This document shows, in pieces, positions 33,110 through 41,907 of a stretch of DNA of 64,000 bases. The stretch comes from Clostridia bacterium. GTDB lineage: Bacteria > Bacillota_A > Clostridia > Oscillospirales > CAG-272. Below the pieces are notes generated by a model. It had not been told where the DNA came from. It saw only the letters and a list, made by a program, of their open reading frames with translations, and did not search any database. Each line of letters opens with the position of its first letter. Position 1 is the first letter of the stretch. The stretch lies in the NCBI GenBank assembly GCA_017467205.1, contig JAFTSQ010000005.1:1-64000 (forward strand). Direction: 5' to 3'. The position numbers and the translations under genes were made by a program.

Positions 33110-33784
33110 TCAAAGATCAAGGATAGACTTGTCACCGTAGGTCGCCGCCCAATCCTTGTCAAAGCCGGCAACAGCCGCATCGGTCATCGGGTGAGAGATG
33201 AGAGATTTGAGAACGCTTTCGGTAACAGTTACCGTATGGCAGCCGACGGATGCGCACTTATGCACCTGCTCGGCGTTCTTGAAACTTGCCGCAAGCACCT
33301 GACAGTCAAGTGCGTAAAGCTCGAGCTGGTTGACTATTTCTGCAACGACCTCTGCACCGTCACCGAGAATATTGTCAAGACGGTTGACGTAGGGAGCAAC
33401 GAAGTCCGCTCCTGCTCTTGCCGCCATAAGCGCCTGCGCGGGAGTGAATATCGCGGTCATGGTAACGCCGATGCCGAGCTTTTTCAGCGCCATCGTCGCC
33501 TTAAGACCTTCCTCACCAATCGGAATCTTTACGTAGAAATTTCCTCCGACGCGTTCTTTTAAGAGCTTCGCCTCCTCGACCATACCCTCGGCGGTCTTCT
33601 GAACCGTCTGAACGTGAAGCATCTTATCAGGACCGATTATCGAGCGAATTTCGGAAAGAAGCGCGAAGAAATCCGCCTTTTCCTTCGAGATTATCGATGG
33701 GTTTGTAGTTACGCCTGCGAGAGGGTAGAATTCGTTGCAGTGCGCGATTGCCTTCAGATCTGCAGTGTCAAGAATGTAAAGCAT
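33110..33784 (-). CDS. Transaldolase-family fructose-6-phosphate aldolase (FSA/TalC type)
   Basis: A 224-aa class I aldolase. LDTADLKAI, LAGVTTNPSII, the Schiff-base lysine in FYVKIPIG, and MTAIFTPAQALMAARAGADF with VAPYVNRLDNI define the short transaldolase/FSA group. It cleaves or forms a C-C bond with dihydroxyacetone, glyceraldehyde-3-phosphate or analogues. It is first in the operon, with AGGAGAAGAAC before the ATG. Upstream, AAATACGAT occurs twice as a direct repeat (33861-33869 and 33875-33883) next to a TATAAT-like box at about 33829-33834, which may be an operator and promoter. Confidence 0.9.
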   Translation of the reverse strand: MLYILDTADLKAIAHCNEFYPLAGVTTNPSIISKEKADFFALLSEIRSIIGPDKMLHVQTVQKTAEGMVEEAKLLKERVGGNFYVKIPIGEEGLKATMALKKLGIGVTMTAIFTPAQALMAARAGADFVAPYVNRLDNILGDGAEVVAEIVNQLELYALDCQVLAASFKNAEQVHKCASVGCHTVTVTESVLKSLISHPMTDAAVAGFDKDWAATYGDKSILDL

Positions 33785-34318
33785 TGTTCTTCTCCTATTT
33801 GGTGTATTGAATAAGTATATATAATTTAATTATAAGCGTATTTATTTATATTGAAATGCTAAATACGATATAAAAAATACGATTTCGGTCATATGTAAAA
33901 ACGGTGTATTCTGTAAAATTTTTAATTCTTGCGTGTTTTTGCAGACCTCGCCGATTATTACTATACCAATTATACTTTTATATTTTTTTATTGTAAATGG
34001 AATATTTCCATAAAAACCTCTCATATTTATAGAATTTTGTGCGGCGAAGAGCACGCGCTCGCGGGGGAAGAACGGGGCGACAAGCGAGCTGAAAATCGCG
34101 AATGATGGGCGGGAAAGCAGAAAGGCGGCGGGGGAAAATGCGCGTAACAACAAATTTTTGCAGGTTTTGAATTTTTTAGAGGATGTGCCCACCCGTGTAG
34201 CGCAAAATGGGCAAAACGACAACGAAATAGGCGTGGTAGATGTAAACAAAAGTAGTCAAACATCCACCAAGGGAGCGCTATGCTTTGTCGAAAAACGCTT
34301 GCGTTCTTCACTTTCTTG
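33785..34318. other. Intergenic region between divergent operons
   Basis: About 530 nt without a credible gene. The left part (33790-34020) is very AT-rich and should contain the sugar-operon promoter and the AAATACGAT direct repeat. The right part (34040-34260) is G-rich on the plus strand with no clear hairpin-T structure. Reading frames here are short, lack ribosome sites and have biased composition. Confidence 0.6.
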
Positions 34319-34347
34319 TTGACTTTGCTACACGCGTGTGTTATAAT
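34319..34347 (+). promoter_or_regulatory. Promoter of the surface-polysaccharide locus
   Basis: TTGACT (34319-34324), 17-bp spacer, TATAAT (34342-34347). A 140-nt GC-rich leader follows before the first start; it has CCGCCGG/CCGGCGG-type complementarity but I recognise no named element. Confidence 0.85.
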
Positions 34348-34491
34348 AAAATTAATTTGCGATGTGAGCGCGTACGCATAGGTGTAGGCGCGTCTAGCCG
34401 ACGGTGTTCAATTTCCGCCGGCAACAGAAATCCGCCGCGTGTACCCGACTCTGACGCTTTGCAACCCGGCGGAGATTTCAAGGAGAAAATG

Positions 34492-36570
34492 ATGGAACAA
34501 AATAGAATGACCACGGACGGTGCGGACACGTCCTTTTGGAAAAAGCTGCGCCTTTTTGCAGACAAGCATACGGCTGAGGCTTGCCTGATATTATACGACT
34601 TGGTAGTGGCGGCAGGCGCATACTTTTTTGCGCTTTGGCTTCGCTTTGACTGCAACTTCACCGAGATACCGTCGGAGCTTTTCGATGCGTGGCTGAGGTT
34701 TGCGCCGATATACGCTGCGGTGAGCGTTCTTGTGTTCTGGTTGTTCCACCTCTATCAGAGCATTTGGCGATTCGCAAGCTTTATTGAGCTTGAGAAAATC
34801 GCGATAGCCTCGCTCATACTCGGCGTTGCGCACACCGTGGGCATAACCGTTATCTTCGCGAGAATGCCCATTACCTACTACGTTATTGGTATAGCGGTTC
34901 AGTTTATATTCACTCTGACCGTCAGATTTGCTTACAGGTTCGTTCTGCTTGAGCGCGGAAAGCGCACGAGAGCGATGCAAAGGTCGATGGCGAGCCGCGT
35001 TATGCTCATAGGAGCGGGCTCTGCCGGTCAGCTGATACTCCGTGACCTGCACGGTGCGAAAGAGGTCAACGAGAGAGTTATGTGTATCATCGACGATAAC
35101 CCGAACACCTGGGGACGATACATAGACGGTGTGCCGATTGTCGGCGGGCGCGACGATATACTCCTGAGCGCCGAAAAATACAGGATTGAAAAGATATTCC
35201 TTGCCATACCGAGTGCAACGGCGGCACAGCGCCGAGATATCCTTAATATCTGCAAGGAAACGAGCTGCGAGCTCAAAAACCTGCCGGGCGTTTACGAGTT
35301 CGTAAACGGTAAGGTCACGGCAAAGTCTATGAAGGACGTCGACGTAGAGGACCTGCTCGGCCGCGATCCCGTAAAGGTCAATATGGACGAAATCTATGCC
35401 TTTATCGCTGATAAGGTTATTATGGTCACGGGTGGCGGCGGCTCTATCGGAAGCGAGCTTTGCAGGCAGATAGCAAAGCATAACCCAAAGCAGCTTATCG
35501 TCTTCGATATTTACGAGAATAACGCTCACGCCATCGGTCTTGAACTGAAGGATAAGTATCCCGAGCTGAATCTCGAGGTGCTTATAGGCTCGGTGCGCGA
35601 CAGCAAGAGGCTTATGCAGGTGTTCTCGAAATTCAAGCCCGACGTGGTCTATCACGCGGCGGCGCATAAGCACGTTCCCTTGATGGAGTACAGCCCCTGC
35701 GAGTCGATAAAGAACAACGCCGTCGGCACCTATAAGACCGCTCGCGCGGCTATGCTGAACGGATGCAAGAGATTCGTTCTTATATCCACCGATAAGGCGG
35801 TCAATCCCACCAACATTATGGGCGCGTCAAAGCGCCTTTGCGAAATGATAATTCAGTCCTTCGATAAAAAGATAAGAGAAGGCAGGGCGGAGGAGCTTTT
35901 GCCCATCTCTCTTCATTCGGAGGTCGGCTCGGCTATGCCCGATGTCGCACCCGCGACCGAGTTCGTGGCGGTGCGCTTCGGCAACGTGCTCGGCAGTAAC
36001 GGCTCGGTCATACCGCGCTTTAAGGAGCAGATAGCCAAGGGCGGACCGGTAACGGTCACTCACCCCGATATAATCAGATACTTTATGACGATACCCGAGG
36101 CGGCGTCGCTCGTCTTGCAGGCGGGAACGTACGCTGACGGAGGCGAGATATTCGTTCTCGATATGGGCTCGCCCGTCAAGATAGACACTCTTGCAAGAAA
36201 CCTAATAAGGCTTTCGGGACTTCAGCCCGACGTTGATATCAAGATATCCTACACGGGTCTGCGCCCCGGCGAGAAGCTTTACGAGGAAAAGCTTATGTCC
36301 GAGGAGGGCTTGAGGACGACCCCCAACCATATGATACATATCGGTCGCCCCATTCCCTTTGATACCGACGAGTTTCTCCTTCAGCTCAAAATGCTGATGG
36401 AGGCGGCGTACGACGGCCGTGAGGACAGGATAAGAGAGCTCGTATCGCAGGTCGTAACCACCTATCACCCCGCAGGCGAGCACGGCTCGGAGGACAAGGG
36501 TGAGGCTTATGCACGGCAGATGGAGCTTGTAATGCAAAAAACAGAAGAGGGCGCGCCCTTGCTTAAATAA
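34492..36570 (+). CDS. Membrane UDP-sugar 4,6-dehydratase (PglF/CapD/WbpM type)
   Basis: About 693 aa. The ATG at 34492 (or 34489) follows AAGGAG; longer readings run through the leader and promoter. Four N-terminal helices (about 20-140) anchor it. A first Rossmann-like part has MLIGAGSAGQLILRDL, and the catalytic short-chain dehydrogenase domain has MVTGGGGSIGSELCRQI and VLISTDKAVNPTNIMGASKR, where Met replaces the usual active-site Tyr as in PglF. It should convert UDP-GlcNAc to the 4-keto-6-deoxy sugar. With the next two genes it forms the classical start of bacillosamine-like glycan synthesis, although no PglD-like acetyltransferase is present here. Confidence 0.92.
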   Translation: MEQNRMTTDGADTSFWKKLRLFADKHTAEACLILYDLVVAAGAYFFALWLRFDCNFTEIPSELFDAWLRFAPIYAAVSVLVFWLFHLYQSIWRFASFIELEKIAIASLILGVAHTVGITVIFARMPITYYVIGIAVQFIFTLTVRFAYRFVLLERGKRTRAMQRSMASRVMLIGAGSAGQLILRDLHGAKEVNERVMCIIDDNPNTWGRYIDGVPIVGGRDDILLSAEKYRIEKIFLAIPSATAAQRRDILNICKETSCELKNLPGVYEFVNGKVTAKSMKDVDVEDLLGRDPVKVNMDEIYAFIADKVIMVTGGGGSIGSELCRQIAKHNPKQLIVFDIYENNAHAIGLELKDKYPELNLEVLIGSVRDSKRLMQVFSKFKPDVVYHAAAHKHVPLMEYSPCESIKNNAVGTYKTARAAMLNGCKRFVLISTDKAVNPTNIMGASKRLCEMIIQSFDKKIREGRAEELLPISLHSEVGSAMPDVAPATEFVAVRFGNVLGSNGSVIPRFKEQIAKGGPVTVTHPDIIRYFMTIPEAASLVLQAGTYADGGEIFVLDMGSPVKIDTLARNLIRLSGLQPDVDIKISYTGLRPGEKLYEEKLMSEEGLRTTPNHMIHIGRPIPFDTDEFLLQLKMLMEAAYDGREDRIRELVSQVVTTYHPAGEHGSEDKGEAYARQMELVMQKTEEGAPLLK

Positions 36571-36600
36571 AGCGCGTCGCCCCGAAATACGAGGAAAAAT

Positions 36601-37836
36601 ATGAGCATAGAAGCGTTCAAGAGCAAGGTATGGCTTGCGACACCGACGATGCACGGTGATGAAATGAAATACGTAAGGGAAGCCTACGACACCAACTGGA
36701 TGAGCACCGTTGGCGAAAACGTCAACGAGGTAGAGCGTATTGCCGCAGAAAAAGCGGAAATGAAGCACGCCGTCGCCCTTTCCTGCTGCACTGCGGCACT
36801 TCATCTTGCGGTGAAGCACGCGGGCGAGAGCCTTTACGGCAAGCCCGAGATAAGTCACGGCGCGCTTGAGGGACGGCGGGTATTCTGCTTGGATATGACC
36901 TTCGCCGCAACTCTCAACCCCGTGGTTTACGAGGGCGGCATTCCCGTGTTTATTGACACCGAGGCGGACTCCTGGAATATGGACCCCGAAGCACTTCGGC
37001 GAGCCTTTGAGATTTATCCCGACGTCAAGCTCGTGGTTTACGCAGAGCTTTACGGCTTCCCGGGAAGAGTCGACCTGATTAAAGAGATTTGCGAGAGCCA
37101 CGGCGCTCTGCTTATCGAGGATGCCGCAGAGGCTATGGGCGCAACCGTCCTCGGCCGTCAGTGCGGCTCGTTTGGCGACTATTCCGCCATAAGCTATAAC
37201 GGCAATAAGATAATCACCGGCTCGTCCGGCGGTTGCTTCCTCACCAACGATATCGAGGTGGCAAAGAGGGTGCGCAAGTGGTCGACGCAGGCAAGAGAGC
37301 CTGCTCCCTGGTATCAGCACGAGGACGTTGGCTACAACTACCGTATGAGCAACGTGGTAGCCGGCGTGGTGCGCGGTCAGTATCCCTATCTTTCGGAGCA
37401 CATTGCCGGAAAAAAGAGAATTTACGAGCGATACCGTGACGGCTTTTCCGACCTTCCCGTCAGAATGAATCCGATAGTCGAGGGCACGGAGCCGAATTAT
37501 TGGCTGTCGGCTATGACTGTTGACCCCGAGTATATGTGCCGTCAGACGCGAGGCGAGCTTGACGCGAGCTTCTCCGGGGAGAGCGGCAAGAGCTGCCCGA
37601 CGGAAATACTCGAAGCACTCGCCGCATATAACGCAGAGGGCAGACCTATCTGGAAGCCTATGCATATGCAGCCGATGTACTCATCTCACGCCTTCGTTAC
37701 CCGCGAGGGCATTTCGGAACAAAACAGTGTCGGCGCGGATATCTTCGAGCGCGGACTCTGCCTGCCGAGCGATATCAAGATGACCGTCGAGGAGCAGGAC
37801 AAGGTCATAGAAATAGTGAGAAGCTGCTTCGCCTAA
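36601..37836 (+). CDS. DegT/DnrJ/EryC1 sugar aminotransferase
   Basis: A 411-aa PLP enzyme. ALSCCTAALHLAVKHAG, DMTFAATLNPVVYEGGIPVFID, LIEDAAEAMGA (PLP-binding Asp) and SYNGNKIITGSSGG (Schiff-base Lys) are all typical. It should aminate the 4-keto sugar made by the preceding dehydratase. A GAGGAAAAAT site precedes the ATG, and it is followed by the initiating transferase, giving the common PglF-PglE-PglC order. Confidence 0.93.
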   Translation: MSIEAFKSKVWLATPTMHGDEMKYVREAYDTNWMSTVGENVNEVERIAAEKAEMKHAVALSCCTAALHLAVKHAGESLYGKPEISHGALEGRRVFCLDMTFAATLNPVVYEGGIPVFIDTEADSWNMDPEALRRAFEIYPDVKLVVYAELYGFPGRVDLIKEICESHGALLIEDAAEAMGATVLGRQCGSFGDYSAISYNGNKIITGSSGGCFLTNDIEVAKRVRKWSTQAREPAPWYQHEDVGYNYRMSNVVAGVVRGQYPYLSEHIAGKKRIYERYRDGFSDLPVRMNPIVEGTEPNYWLSAMTVDPEYMCRQTRGELDASFSGESGKSCPTEILEALAAYNAEGRPIWKPMHMQPMYSSHAFVTREGISEQNSVGADIFERGLCLPSDIKMTVEEQDKVIEIVRSCFA

Positions 37837-37874
37837 AATCCCCCGTTTTAACGAATTTCCAGTGAGGATTACAT

Positions 37875-38573
37875 ATGTATCGGCATTTTTTCAAACGCTT
37901 GTTTGATTTTCTAATATCCTTGCTCGCCCTGATAATTTTATCTCCCGTTTTGCTTATTCTCATAATTGTCGGCGCTATTGCGATGAGGGGCAATCCCTTC
38001 TTCACCCAAAGGCGACCCGGCAGGATAAGCAAGAGGACTGGGCGCGAGCGAATATTCCGTATGATAAAGCTGCGCACGATGACTAACGCGCGCGATGAGG
38101 CGACCGGCGAGCTTTTGCCCGACGAGATACGCCTTACAAGGTACGGAAGATTTTTGCGCTCCACCTCGCTTGACGAGCTCTTTGAGCTTGTCAACGTGCT
38201 CGTCGGAGATATGTCGCTTGTCGGACCGCGCCCGCAGCTCGTTCGCGATATGGTGTTTATGACCGAAGAGCAGAGGCGGCGGCACACCGTGCGCCCCGGT
38301 ATCACCGGTCTTGCGCAGGTAAGCGGACGAAACAATATCAGCTGGGAGAGAAAGTTTGAGCTTGACCTCTCTTACATAAATCGCATAACCCTGTTTGGCG
38401 ATATCAAGATACTGTTTATGACCGTCGGCAAGGTCTTTTGCCGTTCGGATACGGTCAGAGAGGGAACTGCGAGCGATTTGGATTTCGGCGACTGGCTCAT
38501 TAAAGAGGGCAAGGTCGACGAGCAGACTTACAGCGAAAAGCAAGAAGAGGCTAAAGAACTTTTGAAGGTTTAG
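37875..38573 (+). CDS. Initiating phosphoglycosyltransferase (PglC-like)
   Basis: A 232-aa monotopic membrane enzyme: one N-terminal reentrant helix (about 10-35), then MIKLRTMTNARDEATGELLP, the catalytic STSLDELFELVNVLVGD region and MSLVGPRPQLV, with RPGITGLAQVSGRN. It moves a sugar phosphate from a UDP-sugar, probably the amino-dideoxy sugar made upstream, to undecaprenyl phosphate, starting repeat-unit assembly. It has the short form without the large N-terminal helix bundle of WcaJ. Confidence 0.95.
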   Translation: MYRHFFKRLFDFLISLLALIILSPVLLILIIVGAIAMRGNPFFTQRRPGRISKRTGRERIFRMIKLRTMTNARDEATGELLPDEIRLTRYGRFLRSTSLDELFELVNVLVGDMSLVGPRPQLVRDMVFMTEEQRRRHTVRPGITGLAQVSGRNNISWERKFELDLSYINRITLFGDIKILFMTVGKVFCRSDTVREGTASDLDFGDWLIKEGKVDEQTYSEKQEEAKELLKV

Positions 38574-38620
38574 CTTAATAAAAATCGTCGCGCAACTCAA
38601 CTTTCAATTTTCAAACTTTT

Positions 38621-38806
38621 GTACGGTCGCCATAGGCGACAGGAACGGAGATAGCGTGAAGTAACATTTATCAAAGCCGAGCCTTTGAGTATTCACGCCC
38701 AGGAATTTTCGCGATTTGGAACCTTAATCCAAATCGTCGCAAAGGCGATACCGAAAATTCAGTTATAATTTGTACGGTCGCCATAGGCGACAGGAACGGA
38801 GATAGC
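38621..38806 (+). repeat. 35-bp direct repeat flanking a hairpin insert
   Basis: The sequence GTACGGTCGCCATAGGCGAC followed by AGGAACGGAGATAGC occurs at 38621-38655 and again, unchanged, at 38772-38806, directly before the glycosyltransferase ATG. Each copy has a GTCGCC-ATA-GGCGAC hairpin and a ribosome site. Copy one is followed by GTG AAG TAA, an immediate stop. Between copies lies a nested hairpin: GAATTTTCG/CGAAAATTC outside and GCGATTTGG/CCAAATCG inside (about 38704-38761). A diverged copy of the hairpin phrase precedes the TIM gene at about 31781-31802 (minus strand). Confidence 0.88.
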
Positions 38807-39625
38807 ATGCAGAAATACAGTGTATTGATGTCCCTTTACGCGAAGGAACAGCCGGAATATCTTGTGGCATCAATCGAAAGTATTATAAACCAGACCGTGA
38901 AGCCCGACGAGATAGTCGTGGTTAAGGACGGACCATTGACCGAGGAGCTCGACGCAGTTCTGTCTAAATATGAGAGGGAGTATCCCGAGCTGTTCCGCGT
39001 AGTCGTGAGCGAGGTCAATATAGGGCTCGGACGTGCGCTGAATCTCGGACTTTCGGAGTGCAAAAACGAGCTCGTTGCCCGTATGGACACCGACGATATT
39101 GCAAAGACCGACAGATGCGAAAAGCAGCTTCAAGCGTTCGAGGAGAATGAAAGCCTCGACATCCTCGGCTCGTCGGTGGACGAGTTTTACAGCACGCCAA
39201 GCGAGATTGTGTCGCGGCGCGTTGTTCCCTCAAGGCACGAGGATATATACGATTTCGCGAAGCGCCGCAGCGCATTCAATCACCCGACGGTTATGTATAA
39301 AAAATCCAAGGTCCTCGCCGTCGGCGGCTACGGTGACTTGAGAAGAAACCAGGACGTTGATTTGTTCGGAAGAATGCTCTTTTCGGGATGCATTGGCGCG
39401 AATATTGAGGAGTCGCTTCTGTATTTTCGCTCTAACGACGCGCTCGCAAAGCGCCGCAGAAGCTGGGAAAATACGAAAAGCTATATCGGTACTGTCAAGA
39501 AGTTTTGGAAAATGGGCTACGCATCCTTCGGCGATTACTTTAAGGTAATGGCGGCGCAAACGGTGATGTTTATTCTGCCCATAAGGCTTCAGCACTGGGC
39601 ATACCGAAAATTTTTGAGGAAGTGA
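38807..39625 (+). CDS. Family 2 glycosyltransferase
   Basis: A 272-aa GT-A enzyme. SVLMSLYAKEQPEYLVASI, IVVVKDGPLTEELD and LVARMDTDDIAKTDR (the DxD metal site) are typical; the end RRNQDVDLFGRMLFSGC carries the ED-like acceptor motif. It adds a sugar to the lipid-linked repeat unit. The start is set by ACGGAG 9-10 nt upstream, within the 35-bp repeat. Confidence 0.92.
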   Translation: MQKYSVLMSLYAKEQPEYLVASIESIINQTVKPDEIVVVKDGPLTEELDAVLSKYEREYPELFRVVVSEVNIGLGRALNLGLSECKNELVARMDTDDIAKTDRCEKQLQAFEENESLDILGSSVDEFYSTPSEIVSRRVVPSRHEDIYDFAKRRSAFNHPTVMYKKSKVLAVGGYGDLRRNQDVDLFGRMLFSGCIGANIEESLLYFRSNDALAKRRRSWENTKSYIGTVKKFWKMGYASFGDYFKVMAAQTVMFILPIRLQHWAYRKFLRK

Positions 39626-39635
39626 AAGACGTGGT

Positions 39636-40904
39636 ATGAGTCTTGAGCAGAAAATAAATTACCAATTGAATAAATTTCCCGCACTAAAGAAATTCGTAAA
39701 AAGGGTTTATCAGCTTTGTATGTACGCCATTTCCCCTAAAATAAAATTAGAGGGAAATATCAGCTGCGTTTCGCCGGATGACGAAAAGGAATATTTTTTC
39801 GGGTATTACGACAAATCTCCGTGGGATGCAACGCAGAGGTATATTCTCTGTATGCGCGCAAGCAACACGTGGTCTGACGTTTCCCCAAAAGAGCCTGCTG
39901 ATATTTTGCTCATTGATACGGCGAAGGAAAAGGACGAGGACGGGCGAGTCAGAAGGCTTGCCGAAACTCGCGCTTGGAACGTGCAGATGGGCTGTATGCT
40001 TCAGTGGCTCGGACCGGATTTCGAAAGTAGAATTTTGTATAACGATTTTCGTGACGGAAAATTCTGTTCGGTCATATTAGAGGTTGCAAGCGGTGCGGAG
40101 CGAGTTATTGATTCGCCGATTTACACGGTTTGCTCTGACGGTAAAACGGCACTGACACTGGATTTTTGCCGTCTTTATTCATTGCGCCCGGGCTACGGAT
40201 ATTACAATATACCTGAAAAAACGAAGGGAGTTGCGCTTCCGGACGAGCCTTGCATTTGGTCGGTAGACCTCGAAACAGGGAAAACGGTACCCTTACTTAA
40301 GTATACTGATTTTGCGAATTTTTCTCCGCGCAAAGAAATGCAGGAGGTAGGTGCGGTACACAAGGTCAATCACCTTATGCTATCACCGAACGGCAAGCGC
40401 TTTATGGTGCTCTACCGCTGGTTTAACGGGCAGCGAAAATACACTCGCCTGATAACCTGCAATGTGGATGGAACGGATATGTATCTTCTGAACGATGACG
40501 ATATGGTGTCACATTGCTATTGGAAGAACGATGAGGAAATTATCGCATTTGAAAACAAGCGTGATGGGGGGCCGGGTTATTATCTGATGCGCGATAAGAG
40601 TGCGGAGTATACGCATTTATGGGCAAAATTCAGCAACGACGGTCATCCGAGCTATTCTCCCGACGGGAGCTTGGTTGTAACCGATTCATACCCCAATCGC
40701 GCAAGGGTTGCAGATATAAAAATTCTCAAGGATACGGACGTGGAAGCGGACGAGGCACGTGTTATTGCCAGAGTGCACGCGCCATTCAAATACGACAACG
40801 ATACTCGGTGCGACCTTCACCCAAGATGGCGGCAGGACGGAAGGGCTGTTTGCTTTGATTCGGTTTTCGATGGGCACAGAGGACTTTATATAGCAGAGCT
40901 TTAA
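39636..40904 (+). CDS. TolB-like beta-propeller protein of unknown role
   Basis: A 422-aa protein with no signal peptide. Repeated strands such as LMLSPNGKRFMVLYRWF, GTDMYLLNDDDMVSHCYW, HPSYSPDGSLVVTDSYP and DLHPRWRQDGRAVCFDSV are WD/TolB-type propeller blades, four to six in number. The YFFGYYDKSPWD opening is characteristic of this group in polysaccharide loci. No catalytic motif is seen. It lies between two glycosyltransferase genes, 10 nt after the first, so a role in recognising or trimming the glycan is possible but unproven. Confidence 0.7.
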   Translation: MSLEQKINYQLNKFPALKKFVKRVYQLCMYAISPKIKLEGNISCVSPDDEKEYFFGYYDKSPWDATQRYILCMRASNTWSDVSPKEPADILLIDTAKEKDEDGRVRRLAETRAWNVQMGCMLQWLGPDFESRILYNDFRDGKFCSVILEVASGAERVIDSPIYTVCSDGKTALTLDFCRLYSLRPGYGYYNIPEKTKGVALPDEPCIWSVDLETGKTVPLLKYTDFANFSPRKEMQEVGAVHKVNHLMLSPNGKRFMVLYRWFNGQRKYTRLITCNVDGTDMYLLNDDDMVSHCYWKNDEEIIAFENKRDGGPGYYLMRDKSAEYTHLWAKFSNDGHPSYSPDGSLVVTDSYPNRARVADIKILKDTDVEADEARVIARVHAPFKYDNDTRCDLHPRWRQDGRAVCFDSVFDGHRGLYIAEL

Positions 40905-40933
40905 TTTTGTCAGCAGTTTGCAAAAAGGAGTAA

Positions 40934-41842
40934 ATGCAAATGGTAAGTGTTGTGATTCCAACACACAACAGATGCGATCTTATTACAAGAGCTATCAGCA
41001 GCGTAATCAAGCAGACCTACAAGGATTTGGAGATATTGGTTGTATCCGACGGCTCAACCGATGACACGAAGGACGTGGTGAAGCGGTTGGCTGCAGAGGA
41101 CGAGCGCATAAAACTTATTGAATATCATCCGTCAAAGGGCGGAAACGTTGCTCGAAATACCGGTATAGAGATGGCTTCGGGAGAATACGTTGCTTTTTTG
41201 GACGATGACGATGAGTGGCTTCCCGAAAAATTGGAAAAGCAGCTTGCCGTTATGGAGGCTGACTCGGATATCGGGTTAGTATATACCGGAACAAGAATCA
41301 TATACGTCAACGAAAAGGTGACATATAGCTTTAATCCAAAAGCAAAGGGCGATTTGAGTAAGGAAATTTTATTGGACAACAGCATCGGCACGACCTCTAC
41401 GGTTATGGCTCGCAAAGATATTTTGATTAAGGCGGGATTGTTTGATACCGAGCTGCGTGCTCTGCAGGATTTTGATTTGTGGATTCGACTTTGTCAGATG
41501 TGTAAGGTTGGAATGGTCTGTGAAGAAATGATAAATTACTACAACTACGTCGGCACAAATCAGATTTCTGCGCTCACCGATAAGTATATCGATTCATTTG
41601 CGTACATTAACGATAAGTATAAGGATTTGCTAAATGAGCTTTCCTCCGAGCAGCTCCAAGAGAAAAAGCACAACGAGTATATGCTTTTGGGCAATAAAGC
41701 TATGCGAAACGGAAATGGCAAATTGGCGAGAAAATTTATAAAGGCGGCTCTAAAGGAGCGCCGCAGCAAAAAAGCGTTAGCTTATTATTTGCTGTCTTTT
41801 ACTAATTTCAAAACTGTTTTGAAGCTGAGGAGCATTTGCTGA
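40934..41842 (+). CDS. Family 2 glycosyltransferase
   Basis: A 302-aa GT-A enzyme with VSVVIPTHNRCDLITRAISS, ILVVSDGSTDDTKD, GGNVARNTGIEMASGEYVAF and the metal site LDDDDEW; ALQDFDLWIRLCQ is the acceptor-side ED motif. AAAAGGAGTAA precedes the ATG. The Lys/Glu-rich C-terminal helix region may be membrane-associated. Confidence 0.93.
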   Translation: MQMVSVVIPTHNRCDLITRAISSVIKQTYKDLEILVVSDGSTDDTKDVVKRLAAEDERIKLIEYHPSKGGNVARNTGIEMASGEYVAFLDDDDEWLPEKLEKQLAVMEADSDIGLVYTGTRIIYVNEKVTYSFNPKAKGDLSKEILLDNSIGTTSTVMARKDILIKAGLFDTELRALQDFDLWIRLCQMCKVGMVCEEMINYYNYVGTNQISALTDKYIDSFAYINDKYKDLLNELSSEQLQEKKHNEYMLLGNKAMRNGNGKLARKFIKAALKERRSKKALAYYLLSFTNFKTVLKLRSIC

Positions 41843-41907
41843 AGCCGACCTTTGCCGTACAGCTGTGATTCTTGAAAAAATATCAAAGGATAAACGAGGG
41901 TATTGCT

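Noticed and set aside
26630..33784. Sulfoquinovose (transaldolase) or standard L-fucose pathway
   Set aside because: A transaldolase and isomerase are present, but the FGGY kinase, YjbQ pair and absence of sulfo-sugar partners or FucA do not fit either.
33842..34311. Ser/Phe/Pro-rich minus-strand frames between the two operons
   Set aside because: No ribosome site or motif; base composition is that of non-coding DNA.
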